From Anodontia alba (lineage: Eukaryota; Mollusca; Bivalvia; Lucinida; Lucinidae): a DNA stretch of 64,000 nucleotides. The position numbers and the translations under genes are program-made. Location: the NCBI GenBank assembly GCA_964016985.1, contig OZ024826.1, forward strand, positions 62,626,910 through 62,690,909, written 5' to 3'. The notes below the pieces were generated by a model. The model searched no databases and was not told the origin of the DNA. It worked only from the letters and a program-made list of their open reading frames with translations. Shown here in pieces: positions 46,620 to 56,681 of this stretch (positions are counted from its first letter, which is position 1; the number at the start of each line of letters is the position of its first letter).

Positions 46620-47048
46620 AACCAGCGACTACCCCTTATGAGATTACCAGGTGTGGAATTGCAAAAGAAGAATCAACTTGAAATATCATGTCGAAATTTC
46701 GAGATAATAAGTCGAAATTTCAAGATATTAAGTCGAAATTTTGGGTTATTAACTCGAAATTTCGAGTTATTAAGTCGAAATTTTGGACATTAATTAATTG
46801 GGATTCCCCTTCAACTTAATTAATGTCAAGAAATTTCGAGTTATTAAGTCGAAATTTTGAGATCTTATGTAAAAATTTTGAGATAATAAGTCGAAATTTC
46901 AAGATATTAAGTCGAAATTTCGAGTTATTAAGTCGAAATTTCATGTTATTAAGTCGAAATTTCGACTTATTATGGCGAAATTTTGAGATAGTAAGTCGAA
47001 ATTTCGAGATAACTATCAACAGAAATAAAATTGTATGTGGCCCTAATG
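46620..47048 (+). repeat. CGAAATTTCG minisatellite element (copy 2)
   Basis: Units of about 20 bp such as TAAGTCGAAATTTCGAGTTAT, framed by CAGCGACTACCCCTTATGAG and TATGTGGCCCTAA. It is the reverse of 34,803-35,165. It is interrupted at 46,785-46,826 by a near-palindromic TTAATTAATTGGG...CAACTTAATTAATG piece that matches T2 arm sequence near 45,590. Confidence 0.75.
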
Positions 47049-47112
47049 CTCCTTCGTAAAAATCTGCACGTCTAAATTCAGTTTATTAGTGCTTCTTGCC
47101 TGTTTAACAAAA

Positions 47113-48946
47113 ACAAGAGGCCCACGGGCCACGGGTCGCTCACCTGAGTGACATAGCCACTGCAGATATGCAGATGTTATGCAACATTTTCCCAATCCTG
47201 TCATCGCAACTAATGAAAAGATCATCATTTAAGCAGTTCTTTATTTTGAAGAAGAAGATATATGGCATGCCAGTCAATTGAGCGTGATCATTTGAACAAA
47301 CTCTAAATGGCAGCCAGCTTCAATTTACGATCGGCACGATTTTAGCTATTTTTGATCTACGAGTCACCCCAATGCTTCCTACCAAGTTTCGAGTCAACTG
47401 GCCTTTCAGTTCAGGAGAAGAGGCGAAAAATAGATTTTCAAGATGGCTGCCATGGTGGCCATCTTGGATATCCGACTGGCACGATTTTAGCTATTTTTTA
47501 TCTACAAGTCATCCCAATGTCTCCTACCAAGTTTGGAGTCAATTGGCCTTTCGGTGCAGGAGAAGAAGCTAAATATAGATTTTAAAGATGGCAGCCATAG
47601 TGGCCATCTGGGATTTCTGATCAGAACGATTTTAGCTATATTTGATCTACAAGTCACCCTGTTGCTCCCTACTAAGTTTCAAGTCAAGTGACTTTTAAGT
47701 TTAGGAGAAGAAGGAAATAGATTTTCAAGATAGCCGCCATGGCTGCCATCTTGGATTTACGATCGGCATGATTTTAGCTATTTTTGATCTACAAGTCACA
47801 CAAATGCTTCCTACCAAGTTTCGAGTCAACTGGCCATTCAGTTCAGGAGAAGAAGCGAAAAATAGATTTTCAAGATGGCTGCCATGGTGCCTATCCTGGT
47901 TTTACGATCGGCACGATTTTAGCTATTTTTGATCTACAAGTCACCCCGATGCTTCCTACCAAGTTTGGAGTCAAGTGGCCTTTCGGTTCAGGAGAAGAAG
48001 CAAAAAATAGATTTTCAAGATGGCGGCCATGGCGGCCATCTTGGATTTCCGATAGACACGATTTTAGCTATTTTTGATCTATAAGTCACCCCAATGCCTC
48101 CTACCAAGGAGGCAATTTGCTTTTGGGTTTAGGAGTAGAAGTGAAAAATAGATTTTCAAGATGGCGGCCATGGCGGCCATCTTCGATTTCCGATCGGCAT
48201 GATTTTAGCTATTTTTGATCTACAAGTCATCCTGATGCTTTCTAGCAAGTTTGGAGTCAATTGGCCTTTCGGTTCAGGAGAAGAAGCAAAAAATAGATTA
48301 TCAAGATGGCGGCCATGGCGGCCAGCTTGGATTTCCAATCGGCACGATTTTAGCTACTTTTAATCTACAAGTCACCCTGATGCTTCCTAGCAAGTTTGGA
48401 GTCAATTGGCCTTTCGGTTCAGGAGAAGAAGCGAAAAATCGATTTTCAAGATGGCGGCCATGGCGGCCATCTTGGATTTCTGATCGGCACAATTTTAGCT
48501 ATTTTTGATCTACAAGTCACCCTGATGCTTCCTAGCAAGTTTGGAGTCACTTGGCCTTTCGGTTCAGGAGAAGAAGCGAAAAATAGATTTTCAAGATGGC
48601 GGCCATGGCGGCCATCTTGGATTTCCGATCGGCACGATTTTAGCTATTTTTGATCTACAAGTCACCCTGATGGTTCCTAGCAAGTTTGGAGTCAATTGGC
48701 CTTTCGGTTCAGGAGAAGAAGCGAAAAATAGATTTTCAAGATGGCGGCCATGGCGACCATCTTGGATTTCCGATCAGAACGATTTTAGCTATTTTTGATC
48801 TACAAGTCACCCCGATGCTTCCTACCAAGTATCAAGTCAATTGGCCCAGGGGTGTAGGAGGAGTAGGCTTTTAAAGCAATTGTTGACGCCGCACGACGAA
48901 CGACGGACATTGACTGACCACAATAGCTCACCGCTCAGGTGAGCTA
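47113..48946 (+). mobile_element. Helentron-like element H3 with 145-bp array
   Basis: It starts ACAAGAGGCCCACGGGCCAC and ends CTCAGGTGAGCTA. About 200 bp at the 5' end look identical to H4 (61,061). The core is a 145-bp tandem unit carrying AAGATGGCGGCCATGGCGG. The terminal hairpin has lost one arm (CTCACCGCTCAGGTGAG) compared with H4. Overlapping 85-residue frames stepping by 145 bp are repeat artefacts. Confidence 0.85.
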
Positions 48947-50127
48947 ATAATCTGATTAACGCGTCTTATTGCTAAAATGATGCACTGGAAATATTATTTA
49001 TTTTATTTCTCATGCATTATTTGTGTATTCCTTAGATTTTTGGAACTGATAAGGCTGCCAGGACGTTTTAGAATTTACAGCACAACCTGGAAAATTCCCC
49101 CAGACCGAAAATTTTCGGGTTCAGTTGTCAATGTTTTGAACGCGCACGACCGAATATGGAGCAAGTTAAATTACACAAACATCAATTAATCAACTCATAA
49201 CCCTTAATAATAAATATGCTGTGATCACACAGCCATTAAAAGGGTGCCGCGACACATGACACGGCTATCAATAAAACTCCCGCAAGCAAAAGTGGGATGT
49301 CCTTTAAGTTCAGTCAACACAAAGTAGCGAATTTCCGATTAGTAGGCGGGGCAAACATCAAACAACTAATTACAAGTGTGCGGGCTTTTGACAGTTTGGG
49401 ACATCTCGGGTATTGATTTCGGACGGACAAAAGAAATATCGGAAGTCCGCGGTACGTCTTTGAAGTTCAATTTGGCCGTCCGGTGGCAATCTCAGGACGT
49501 AATTTACGTTGTATGTCTGCTTAACGGAAGCCCTGATAAGATGTTGTGAAGAGCTATGCATGACAGAGTGGATCACAGGAGTTGATAGAAGAGTTTTGAG
49601 GTGAGCGAAGAAGTAAGGTTATTTGAAGTTGAAGAGGCATACTCGCTGTAGTAGAGGGGCGTGCGTTCGGGCTTACTTCTTGAATAAACAAATAAAGAGA
49701 ACAGAGGAAAGGAGCTGAGTGAGTGGAGTTATGCAGTGAGGCGATCATCATGGAAGCATAGGTCTTAGTTGTCCGTGAGAGTCGGTAGAGTTAAGCTAAA
49801 CAGAATAAGTTCGTGCGTGCAGAAGCAGTGGTAATAGAGCTACAATTCATCAAAAGGGTGACATTAATGAGAGAAGTTGACTAATAGGTATTGGCTCTAT
49901 AGAATGGGTACAGATAGGTTCCGCAGAATCCGTTCTCGAGGGGAGAGGTAGTTGTGTAACATTGTGTCTAATCAACAGCGTAGCGTTCATGAAAAGTAAC
50001 ATACATAATCAGTGTCGTGACAAAGAATCAAATAGGATTAGGTTCAGCAGATACATGTATCGTTCGCGAGCGGTGAAGTAGGGATGAGAGCAAATTATTT
50101 AAAGAACAGCATGGCCTTTAAAAAAAA
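48947..50127. other. No gene seen; possible upstream part of the zinc-finger pseudogene unit
   Basis: Moderately G-rich sequence without repeats that I recognise, or domains. A 68-residue minus-strand frame at 49,576 is unsupported. It continues in character at 52,397 after the Helentron-like insertion. Confidence 0.4.
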
Positions 50128-52396
50128 ACAAGAGGGCCATGATGGCCCTGTAATGCTCACCTGAGTATTATAGCACTTTGAGAACCGACCTAGAACTGAT
50201 CAAGGCAAACATTCTAATCAAAATTCAAAATGATTATATTAACAAGTAAGACAATGTACATGTAGCATGTCTAATGGACTGTGAAATAGAGGTCAAGGTC
50301 AAATATGGATGACTGCACTCAAGAGGCCATGCTAAGATGTATGCATGTACTAAGTATCACTAGCTGTAGGAGCAATAGTTACTGAGAAACTGACCTAAAC
50401 ACAAACACTTCACAAGTACCAAATATCACTCTGTAGGACCAATAATTACTGTGAAACTGACCTAAAAGGAAAAACTTAAGAAAGTCACTGGACAGTGAAA
50501 CACACGTCACCTAGAAGTAATCAAGACAAACATTTTGAGCAAGATTCGTGATGCTTATTTAAAAAATGTGACCTCTGGAGTGTTAACAAAGTTTTCCTTT
50601 GATTTGGCCTGGTGACCTAGTTTTTTACCCCACGTGACCAAGTTTCAAACTTGACTTAGAAATCATCAAGACGAACACTTTGAGCAATATTTATGATGCT
50701 TATTTAAAAAATGTGACCTCTGGAGTGTTAACAAAGTTTTCCTTTGATTTGGCCTGGTGACCTAGTTTTTTACCCCACGTGACCAAGTTTCAAACTTGAC
50801 TTAGACATCATCAAGACATACATTTTCGGCAAGATTCATGATGATTGCTTCAAAAATGTGACCTCTAGAGTGTTAACAAGGTCTTCCTTTGATTTGGCCT
50901 GGTGACGTAGATTTTGACTCCAAGTGACCCAGTTTCAAACTTGACCTAGAAATCGTCAGAAACAATTTGAGCAAGATTCATGATGATTGCTTCATAAATG
51001 TGACCGCTAGTGTTAACAAGGTTTTACATTGATGTGGCCAGGTGACCTACTTTTTGACCCCACGTGACCCAGTTTCAAACTTGACCTAGAAATCATCAAG
51101 ACAAACATTTTGAGCAAGATTCATGATGATTGCTTCAAAAATGTGACTGCTAGAATGTTAACAAGGTTTTCTGCTGATTTGGCCCGGTGACCTAGTTTTT
51201 GATCCCAAGTGACCAAGTTTCGAATTTGAACTAGAACTCGTCAAGACAAACATTTTGAGCAAGATTCATGATGATTGCTTAAAAAATGTGACCTCTAGAG
51301 TGTTAACAAGATTTTCCTTTGATTTGGCCTGGTGACCTAGTTTTTGATCCCAAGTGACCCAGTTTCAAATTCGACCTAGAAATCATCAAGACAAATAATT
51401 TGAGCAAGGTTCATGATAATTGCTTGAAAAATGTGACCGCTAGAGTGTTAACAAGGTTTTCCGCTGATTTGGCCAGGTGACCTAGTTTTTGACCCCACGA
51501 CCCAGTTTCGAACTTGACCTAGAAATCACCTAGCTAAACATTTTGAGCAAGATTCATGAAGATTGCTTCAAAAATGTGACCGCTAGAGTGTTAACAAGGT
51601 TTTCTGCTGATTTGGCCCGGTGACCTAGTTTTTTACCTCAAGTGACCCAGTTTCGAACTTGACCTAGAACTCATCAAGATAAACATTTTGAGCAAGATTC
51701 ATGATGACTGCTTCAAAAATGTGACCGCTAGAGTGTTAAGGTTTTCGGCTGATTTGGCCAGGTGACTTAGATTTTGACCCCACGACCCAGTTTCGAATTT
51801 GACCTAGAAATCACCAAGATAAACATTTTGAATGAGCAAGATTCATGAAGTTTGCTTCAAAAATGTGACTGCTAGAGTGTTAACAAGGTTTTCTGCTGAT
51901 TTGGCCCAGTGACCTAGTTTTTTACCTCAAGTGACCCAGTTTCAAAGCTGACCTAGAACTCATCAAGACAAACATTTTGAGCAAGATTCATGAGGAATCT
52001 TCAAAAATGTGACCGCTAGAGTGTTAACAAGGTTTTCCTTTGATTTGGCCTGGTGACCTAGTTTTTTATCCAAAGTGACCCAGTTTCAAATTTGACCTAG
52101 AACTCATCAAGACAAACATTTTGAGTAAGATTCATGATAATTGCTTCAAAAATGTGACCTCTAGAGTGTTAACAAGTTTTTCCTTTGATTTGATATGGTG
52201 ACCTAGTTTTTGACCCCAAGTGACCAAGAGATCGAACTTGACCTAGATTTCATAGGGGCAAACATTCTGGGCAAGTTTCATCAATATTGGATCAAAACTG
52301 TGACCTTTAGAGTGTTAACAATCTAATTGTTGACGACGGACGACGGACAGAGGGTGATCACAATAGCTCACCCTGAGCTTTTGCTCAGATGAGCTA
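50128..52396 (+). mobile_element. Helentron-like element H5, about 155-bp array
   Basis: It starts ACAAGAGGGCCATGATGGCC, then GCTCACCTGAG. It ends with CTCACCCTGAGCTTTTGCTC hairpin and AGATGAGCTA. The core is a tandem array with TTGATTTGGCCTGGTGACCT, GTGACCCAGTTTCAAACTTG and TCATCAAGACAAACATTTTG in each unit. Non-coding. Confidence 0.85.
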
Positions 52397-53095
52397 ATAA
52401 AAAAGAGAGAGATGCGCAGATAATGTAGCTGTATGGTAGAGCTGGTAGAATTAGAGTTACATGTAGCAAAATGTTCTCACAGGCCGAAGTAACAGCAGCG
52501 GTATTGCATCAAGTATAAATAGATCAAGCGCAAAACGACAGGGGTGCGTAAGTGGGTGTCACACAAAAAGGTTGATAGAGTTTGTTGCTTCAGAAAGCGT
52601 CCTAAGGCCATAGTAGGTTAAAGACAAGAAAGGTATGTGAGCAGGAGTAGAACAACAGAATCGATAAAATTATCCCAATCCGGATAGGGTCTTGTATGAT
52701 AGTGGCGGTAGAGTCGCTCTCAATAATTAACTAAGAGTTTGAGGTTAAGGCGAAAAGATGCATGGACTCCGAAGTAAGGTTATATGATTCTTAATCAGAT
52801 TTGATAGAAAATTGCCCATTCAAGGAATTGTGGTAGTATCCGTTGCTACTGGTACAATGGACAAGTTAAATGAAGAAATGCAAATCAGTGATAGGGGTCA
52901 CAATAGACACTGAAGAAGTAAGTCGAACAGCAGCTAGTCTCAGGTCGGGAAAATAGCTTGACGCTGCGTCACTACCACCTTCAACAAGAGTTCAATATTT
53001 AAAGACAGAAACATGTTTGCAAGTAATACTATAATAATCAGTCAACGCAGGTCTGACCTGACAGAGCTCTTAAAGTGTTCTCTCATTTACTTCAG
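52397..53095 (+). other. No gene; sequence leading to a splice acceptor
   Basis: Same G-rich character as 48,947-50,127. It ends TCTCATTTACTTCAG at 53,095, a good acceptor immediately before the zinc-finger reading frame, so part may be intron. Confidence 0.35.
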
Positions 53096-53640
53096 GTGAA
53101 GATGGCAGATTCGGTTGGTGGAGGTGATGTAGAAAATGGAGAAAAGGTGAATAGGAGAGGAAGGGCTTATCAATGTATACACTGCTATCATAAAGAAGGA
53201 CAAAAAGTTATAGATGTAAAATATAGGATGAAGGATCACATACTGAGATTGCATATGACGCTAGAATAGGCCCCATTCTACTGCAAGTTGTGTTTTTTTA
53301 GATGTTTTAAGTGGGAGCAATTACAAGCTACTGCAGGCCATGGCTCATAAAGGAAATATATAGTTAATCATGGTGATTTTCTAGTTAGAAATACTCAAGC
53401 ATATAAGATAAGCCAGCTGGATTATTGTGCGTTATCTTGAGTGTGTCTAGAGCAGCAGAGGCTGCAAAGAAGGAATTGCCATTAGCAGTGCAACAGTGCC
53501 TACCAGACTTAGACCTATACTCTGTTGGTGCTACAGACCAATTTAACTCAGAATATGTGCCTACACCAGTAGCAAATATAAGTACAGTTGTTGAGAGTGA
53601 GAACCCATTTTTTTTTATCAACCAATTCATGCGATACGGA
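53096..53640 (+). pseudogene. C2H2 zinc-finger protein pseudogene, cut off by a gypsy fragment
   Basis: After a CAG acceptor at 53,095, ATG at 53,102 opens a frame with a CX2C...HX4H finger (YQCIHCYHKEG ... DHILRLH, residues about 22-50). It meets one stop at 53,267, then continues in the same frame into a second CX2C (FYCKLCFF). After a frameshift near 53,440 the frame at 53,440-53,630 (AAKKELPLAVQQCLPDLD) seems to be the continuation. It ends at the junction with the minus-strand gypsy at about 53,640. Whether it is a host gene or belongs to a repeat is unknown. Confidence 0.55.
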
Positions 53641-54329
53641 ATGTCAAGCTGAAAATCCTTTAACTTTCCAAATCCCTCAAAACATTTTGGGTATTAATTA
53701 ATGATTTGGTCTTTTGTCATTGACTGGTTATCCAACGAATTTACAAAAGATGGTCCAATTTTCAACAGTCCAAGTTTAATTGAAGTGTCTCGACCCAGTA
53801 ATGGTTTTCCCTGTCCTTCTATTACTAAGAACTCAGTATCCTCTAAGATTTTGTCCCCATGGCTCACATTAGACCAAAATGTCCCTGCCACCTTAAGTGG
53901 TTGTGTACTTCCATATGCATATATTTTCTTTGTCTGTGTGCTTGATTTACATTTAATTTTCATGCTTTTCAATCTTTCCCATGTTTCCCTGTCTATGATG
54001 TTACAACTCGGACCTGAGTCTATCAGCATATCCAAATTTACACCTCCTACTTTCACCAAGATTTTCGAATTGTCACTGTCATGATCATTCGACACTACAA
54101 ATGTATAGTCTCCACTTTCTTGATCACTATTTTCGTCAACTTGTCTAACTTTCATACGCCTTGTTTTATTCTTTTTCTCTCCTTTCTTTTCCCTAAAAGT
54201 TTGTATTCTACACATTTCCTGAAAATGGTTAAACTGCTTACATTTTCTGCATTGTTTTCCTTTTGCAGGACATTTGGGGTCTTTTCTCATATGTACTTCA
54301 AGCCCACAGCTACAACAAATTACTTTCAT
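53641..54329 (-). pseudogene. Ty3/gypsy protease and start of pol (second element)
   Basis: From ATG 54,329: two cysteine-rich knuckle-like stretches (CCSCGLEVHMRKDPKC, CRKCKQFNHFQEMC), then the aspartic-protease motif LIDSGPS near 53,990 and LLGRDTSIKLGLL near 53,760. A single TAA at 53,696 is followed in the same frame by FEGFGKLKDFQLDIP (to about 53,641), which is the usual start of gypsy RT. Then the element is cut, so RT, RNase H and integrase are missing. The active site DSG instead of DTG is still of the permitted type. Confidence 0.8.
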
Positions 54330-54961
54330 GGGTTTCTTGGGACCAGTTCTGATTTCATTCCTCCAGTTTTAGATTTCACGGACAGTTTGTTTATTTCCTG
54401 TACTGCCCCCTCTATAGTCGATGCCTGTTGTTCCAAGTCTTCAAACGCTCTAGAAATGTCTCGAACTTGTTGCAGCATTAAGGCTCTCCCCTTTTCAAGC
54501 AGCATTCGTCGTAGCTCATGTTTCCTACATTTTTTGATAATCTGGTCTCTTATCTGGATATTCACAGCATTTGCATCTCCAAATTCACACATTTCAGTTT
54601 TATGTCTCAAATCTACAATATATTGTTCTATAGTCTCCCCTTCATTCTGTGAAGTAGTTCTGAATTTATGACGTTCGAAGGGAACATTCAACAGTGGGTT
54701 GAAATGTTTATTCAAAGCGTCCTTTGCTTTAGCGTAATCGTCGACTCCATCTCCTGCTGGTAGAGTATAGAATACGTCTTGTACATCCATTCCAGCACAA
54801 TACAGTAATAAACTTTTCTTCTGACCAATATCCGTCACTTCTTTTCCTTCTACATACAGTTCAAATGCTCTGATCCATCTTTTCCATCTCGAGCCTATTC
54901 CACTAGTGCTTGAATTATCAAATGGCTGAAGTTGTTGAAGATCATGTAGAGCTACTGCCAT
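54326..54961 (-). CDS. Ty3/gypsy gag (second element), intact 211-residue frame
   Basis: ATG 54,961 to TGA 54,326 is fully open. The domain GSRWKRWIRAFELYV (residues about 23-37), CAGMDVQDVFYTL, and EGETIEQYIVDLRHK are typical of metazoan gypsy Gag capsid. It overlaps the protease frame by ATGA and is preceded by the heptamer A AAC CCA in the gag frame, so the protease may be made by reinitiation or -1 shifting. The element is inactive because pol is lost. Less decayed than the element at 21,692. Confidence 0.8.
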   Translation of the reverse strand: MAVALHDLQQLQPFDNSSTSGIGSRWKRWIRAFELYVEGKEVTDIGQKKSLLLYCAGMDVQDVFYTLPAGDGVDDYAKAKDALNKHFNPLLNVPFERHKFRTTSQNEGETIEQYIVDLRHKTEMCEFGDANAVNIQIRDQIIKKCRKHELRRMLLEKGRALMLQQVRDISRAFEDLEQQASTIEGAVQEINKLSVKSKTGGMKSELVPRNP

Positions 54962-55300
54962 CTTGAACTAATTTAATCCAAGTTATTCCGTATTTAAACG
55001 ACTTGTCCAAATTGAACTGCAAAGTCCTTGCTTCTGTCTGTATTTAAACAAATTAGTTCCAGTATTTTGACCTCGTCACCAAAATATGTAGTGTCCATGT
55101 GTTAGGCCAACACTAGAGTCCCTGGATTTAACCACAATAAAAGTAACTCATTTAAGATTATATACTTTTAATATACTGTATATGGAACTAGCACAAGAAC
55201 AGTGCATTCGGTCAGTGACCAGCTTTACTGCTACTTTAATACTGATGCTATCAAAGAGGCAAATATAATTATAAATAGCCAGGTATGTATTTTATGCTAG
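54962..55300 (-). mobile_element. Probable 5' leader and LTR of the second gypsy element
   Basis: On the minus strand GACACTACATA followed by TTTTGGTGACGAGGTC (about 55,092-55,067) looks like an LTR end and primer-binding region, and the gag ATG is about 105 bp further on. The other LTR is absent, so the LTR start (somewhere above 55,250) is not fixed. Confidence 0.5.
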
Positions 55301-55439
55301 AGGCTCTGTAAAAGGTTTACTATAGTCTATAATGGCAATATACTACAAACCCCCAGGGGATAAAAATTTGATTATAACTAAAATGTTTTACTAGGTTAAT
55401 TGCTCATTGTAAGTTTCAGCCATTAGTCTTTAATACATT

Positions 55440-55857
55440 TTGAGAAAATGACTCTTCAACATTTTCCCCATACAAATGCATGGAGACACAAATTTGCCCT
55501 TGCTGTACAAAGGTCAAAGGTCAACCTAGTCTCATCATTTGAACAACTTGGAAGACCTTAAGTTCATGATGCTGTATACCAAGATTCATCCCCAAAGCTT
55601 TTTTGGTGCTGGAGAAGAAGATTTTTAAGTGTTTTTACCATATATGGGCATGGCGGCCATATTGATTAACGGACCATGACCATTTGTACAAATTTTCAAT
55701 CCCCCTTTTAACACAAGAATCCATATGAAGTTTGAAGAAAATTGGCCCAGGGGTTACAGAGGAGAAGTCGTTCAAAGGTTTGAACTGATGACGGGTGGAC
55801 GACGACGGACGGCAAGTGATCACAACAGCTCATCCTGAGCCCTGCTCAGGTGAGCTA
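55440..55857 (+). mobile_element. Helentron-like element H8, 3' part
   Basis: It contains TTTTCCCCATACAAATGCAT, GGAGAAGAAGATTTTTAAG and ATATGGGCATGGCGGCCAT as in H1/H2. It ends CATCCTGAGCCCTGCTCAGG then TGAGCTA at 55,857. The ACAAGAGG start is not found, so it is truncated or very diverged on the left. Confidence 0.7.
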
Positions 55858-56005
55858 ATAAGTATTTTGAATAATTATCCCACGACTTTTTAAAATGATC
55901 ACAAACGCCGCAAACAATCAACAAGAAAAGTCGCGAAAACGTATGACATAAATCAACAATCAATAATAACAAGAAATTGAAAATCGATTTAATAAAAGGC
56001 AGTGG

Positions 56006-56066
56006 CTAGAGTGCCGGTACCGGCACTCTAGACTTGGTGGCTAAAGTGCCGGTACTGGCACTCTAG
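56006..56066. repeat. Tandem 26-bp palindromes centred on GCCGGTACCGGC
   Basis: CTAGAGTGCCGGT and its exact complement form a perfect 26-bp palindrome at 56,006-56,031. A second, with two mismatches, is at 56,041-56,066, and a half copy GCTAGAGTGCCGGTA is at 56,088-56,102 just before T2 copy B. Confidence 0.9.
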
Positions 56067-56178
56067 CCATTCCAACGTGGTCAGGCTAGAGTGCCGGTAA
56101 TATAATACAGTACAAGTTTCGCGAAGGTTATATCGTTCGCGCTCCACGATAAAAAATTTTGCTCGTTAGCGCGAAACA

Positions 56179-56222
56179 AGCGTGGGATGAGCGTGGGTTT
56201 AGCGCGGGTTCGGCGTGGGTTT
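56179..56222 (+). repeat. 11-bp phased GCGTGGG repeats in left arm of T2 copy B
   Basis: AGCGTGGGATG, AGCGTGGGTTT, AGCGCGGGTTC and GGCGTGGGTTT follow one another without gaps. The right arm has the same unit in the same orientation, so the repeats are direct, not mirrored like the TIRs. Confidence 0.8.
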
Positions 56223-56641
56223 TGCGCGAAGCGTGAAGAATGGAACGCGAGGTTACGTAATCTTAGCGCGAAACTTATTACTGGCACGAGCGTGACAAGC
56301 GTGGAAAGGATTAACGACAGTAGTAAAATATTTCTATCACAGGTGAGTCTGTGAATAAAGATCGATTCACGGTACTTTTGCAGTAGATTTTGATCCAGAA
56401 GTTCTCATTCTGTTGACAGAAAACCACAGCACAATAAATAAAATTGCACATTATCTACATGTACATGTATGTGTGGACTTGCGCAGCCTGAGCCGTCTTC
56501 CTTGTTTTATATCATTTCGCTTATTTGTGATCTCAATGCTTACGCGACAAATACAAATTGTCCGTCGGGAAATTGAGATTCCCCTTCAACTTAATTAATG
56601 TCCAGTCGGGGAAGTATTTCACAATCTGGCAATAATATGTT

Positions 56642-56642
<1 letters not shown>

Positions 56643-56680
<38 letters not shown>
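56643..56680 (+). repeat. Poly-T tract (about 38 nt) in T2 copy B
   Basis: Long homopolymer between the arm and the core. Copy A has a shorter A-rich run at 45,516-45,550 in the matching place, so this is a shared tract of variable length. Confidence 0.9.

Positions 56681-56681
<1 letters not shown>

Noticed and set aside
46545..47059. Frames reading SRNFELLSRNFEI on the plus strand and SKFRLN on the minus
   Set aside because: Produced by the CGAAATTTCG minisatellite; both strands are open because the unit is palindromic.
48251..48874. Series of overlapping 60-85 residue frames with the text GGHGGHLGFPIGTILAIFDL
   Set aside because: They step by the 145-bp tandem unit and shift frame with each unit; they are translations of H3/H4 arrays, not proteins.
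49370..49576. 68-residue minus-strand frame in the gap between H3 and H5
   Set aside because: No start context, splice signal or recognisable motif.
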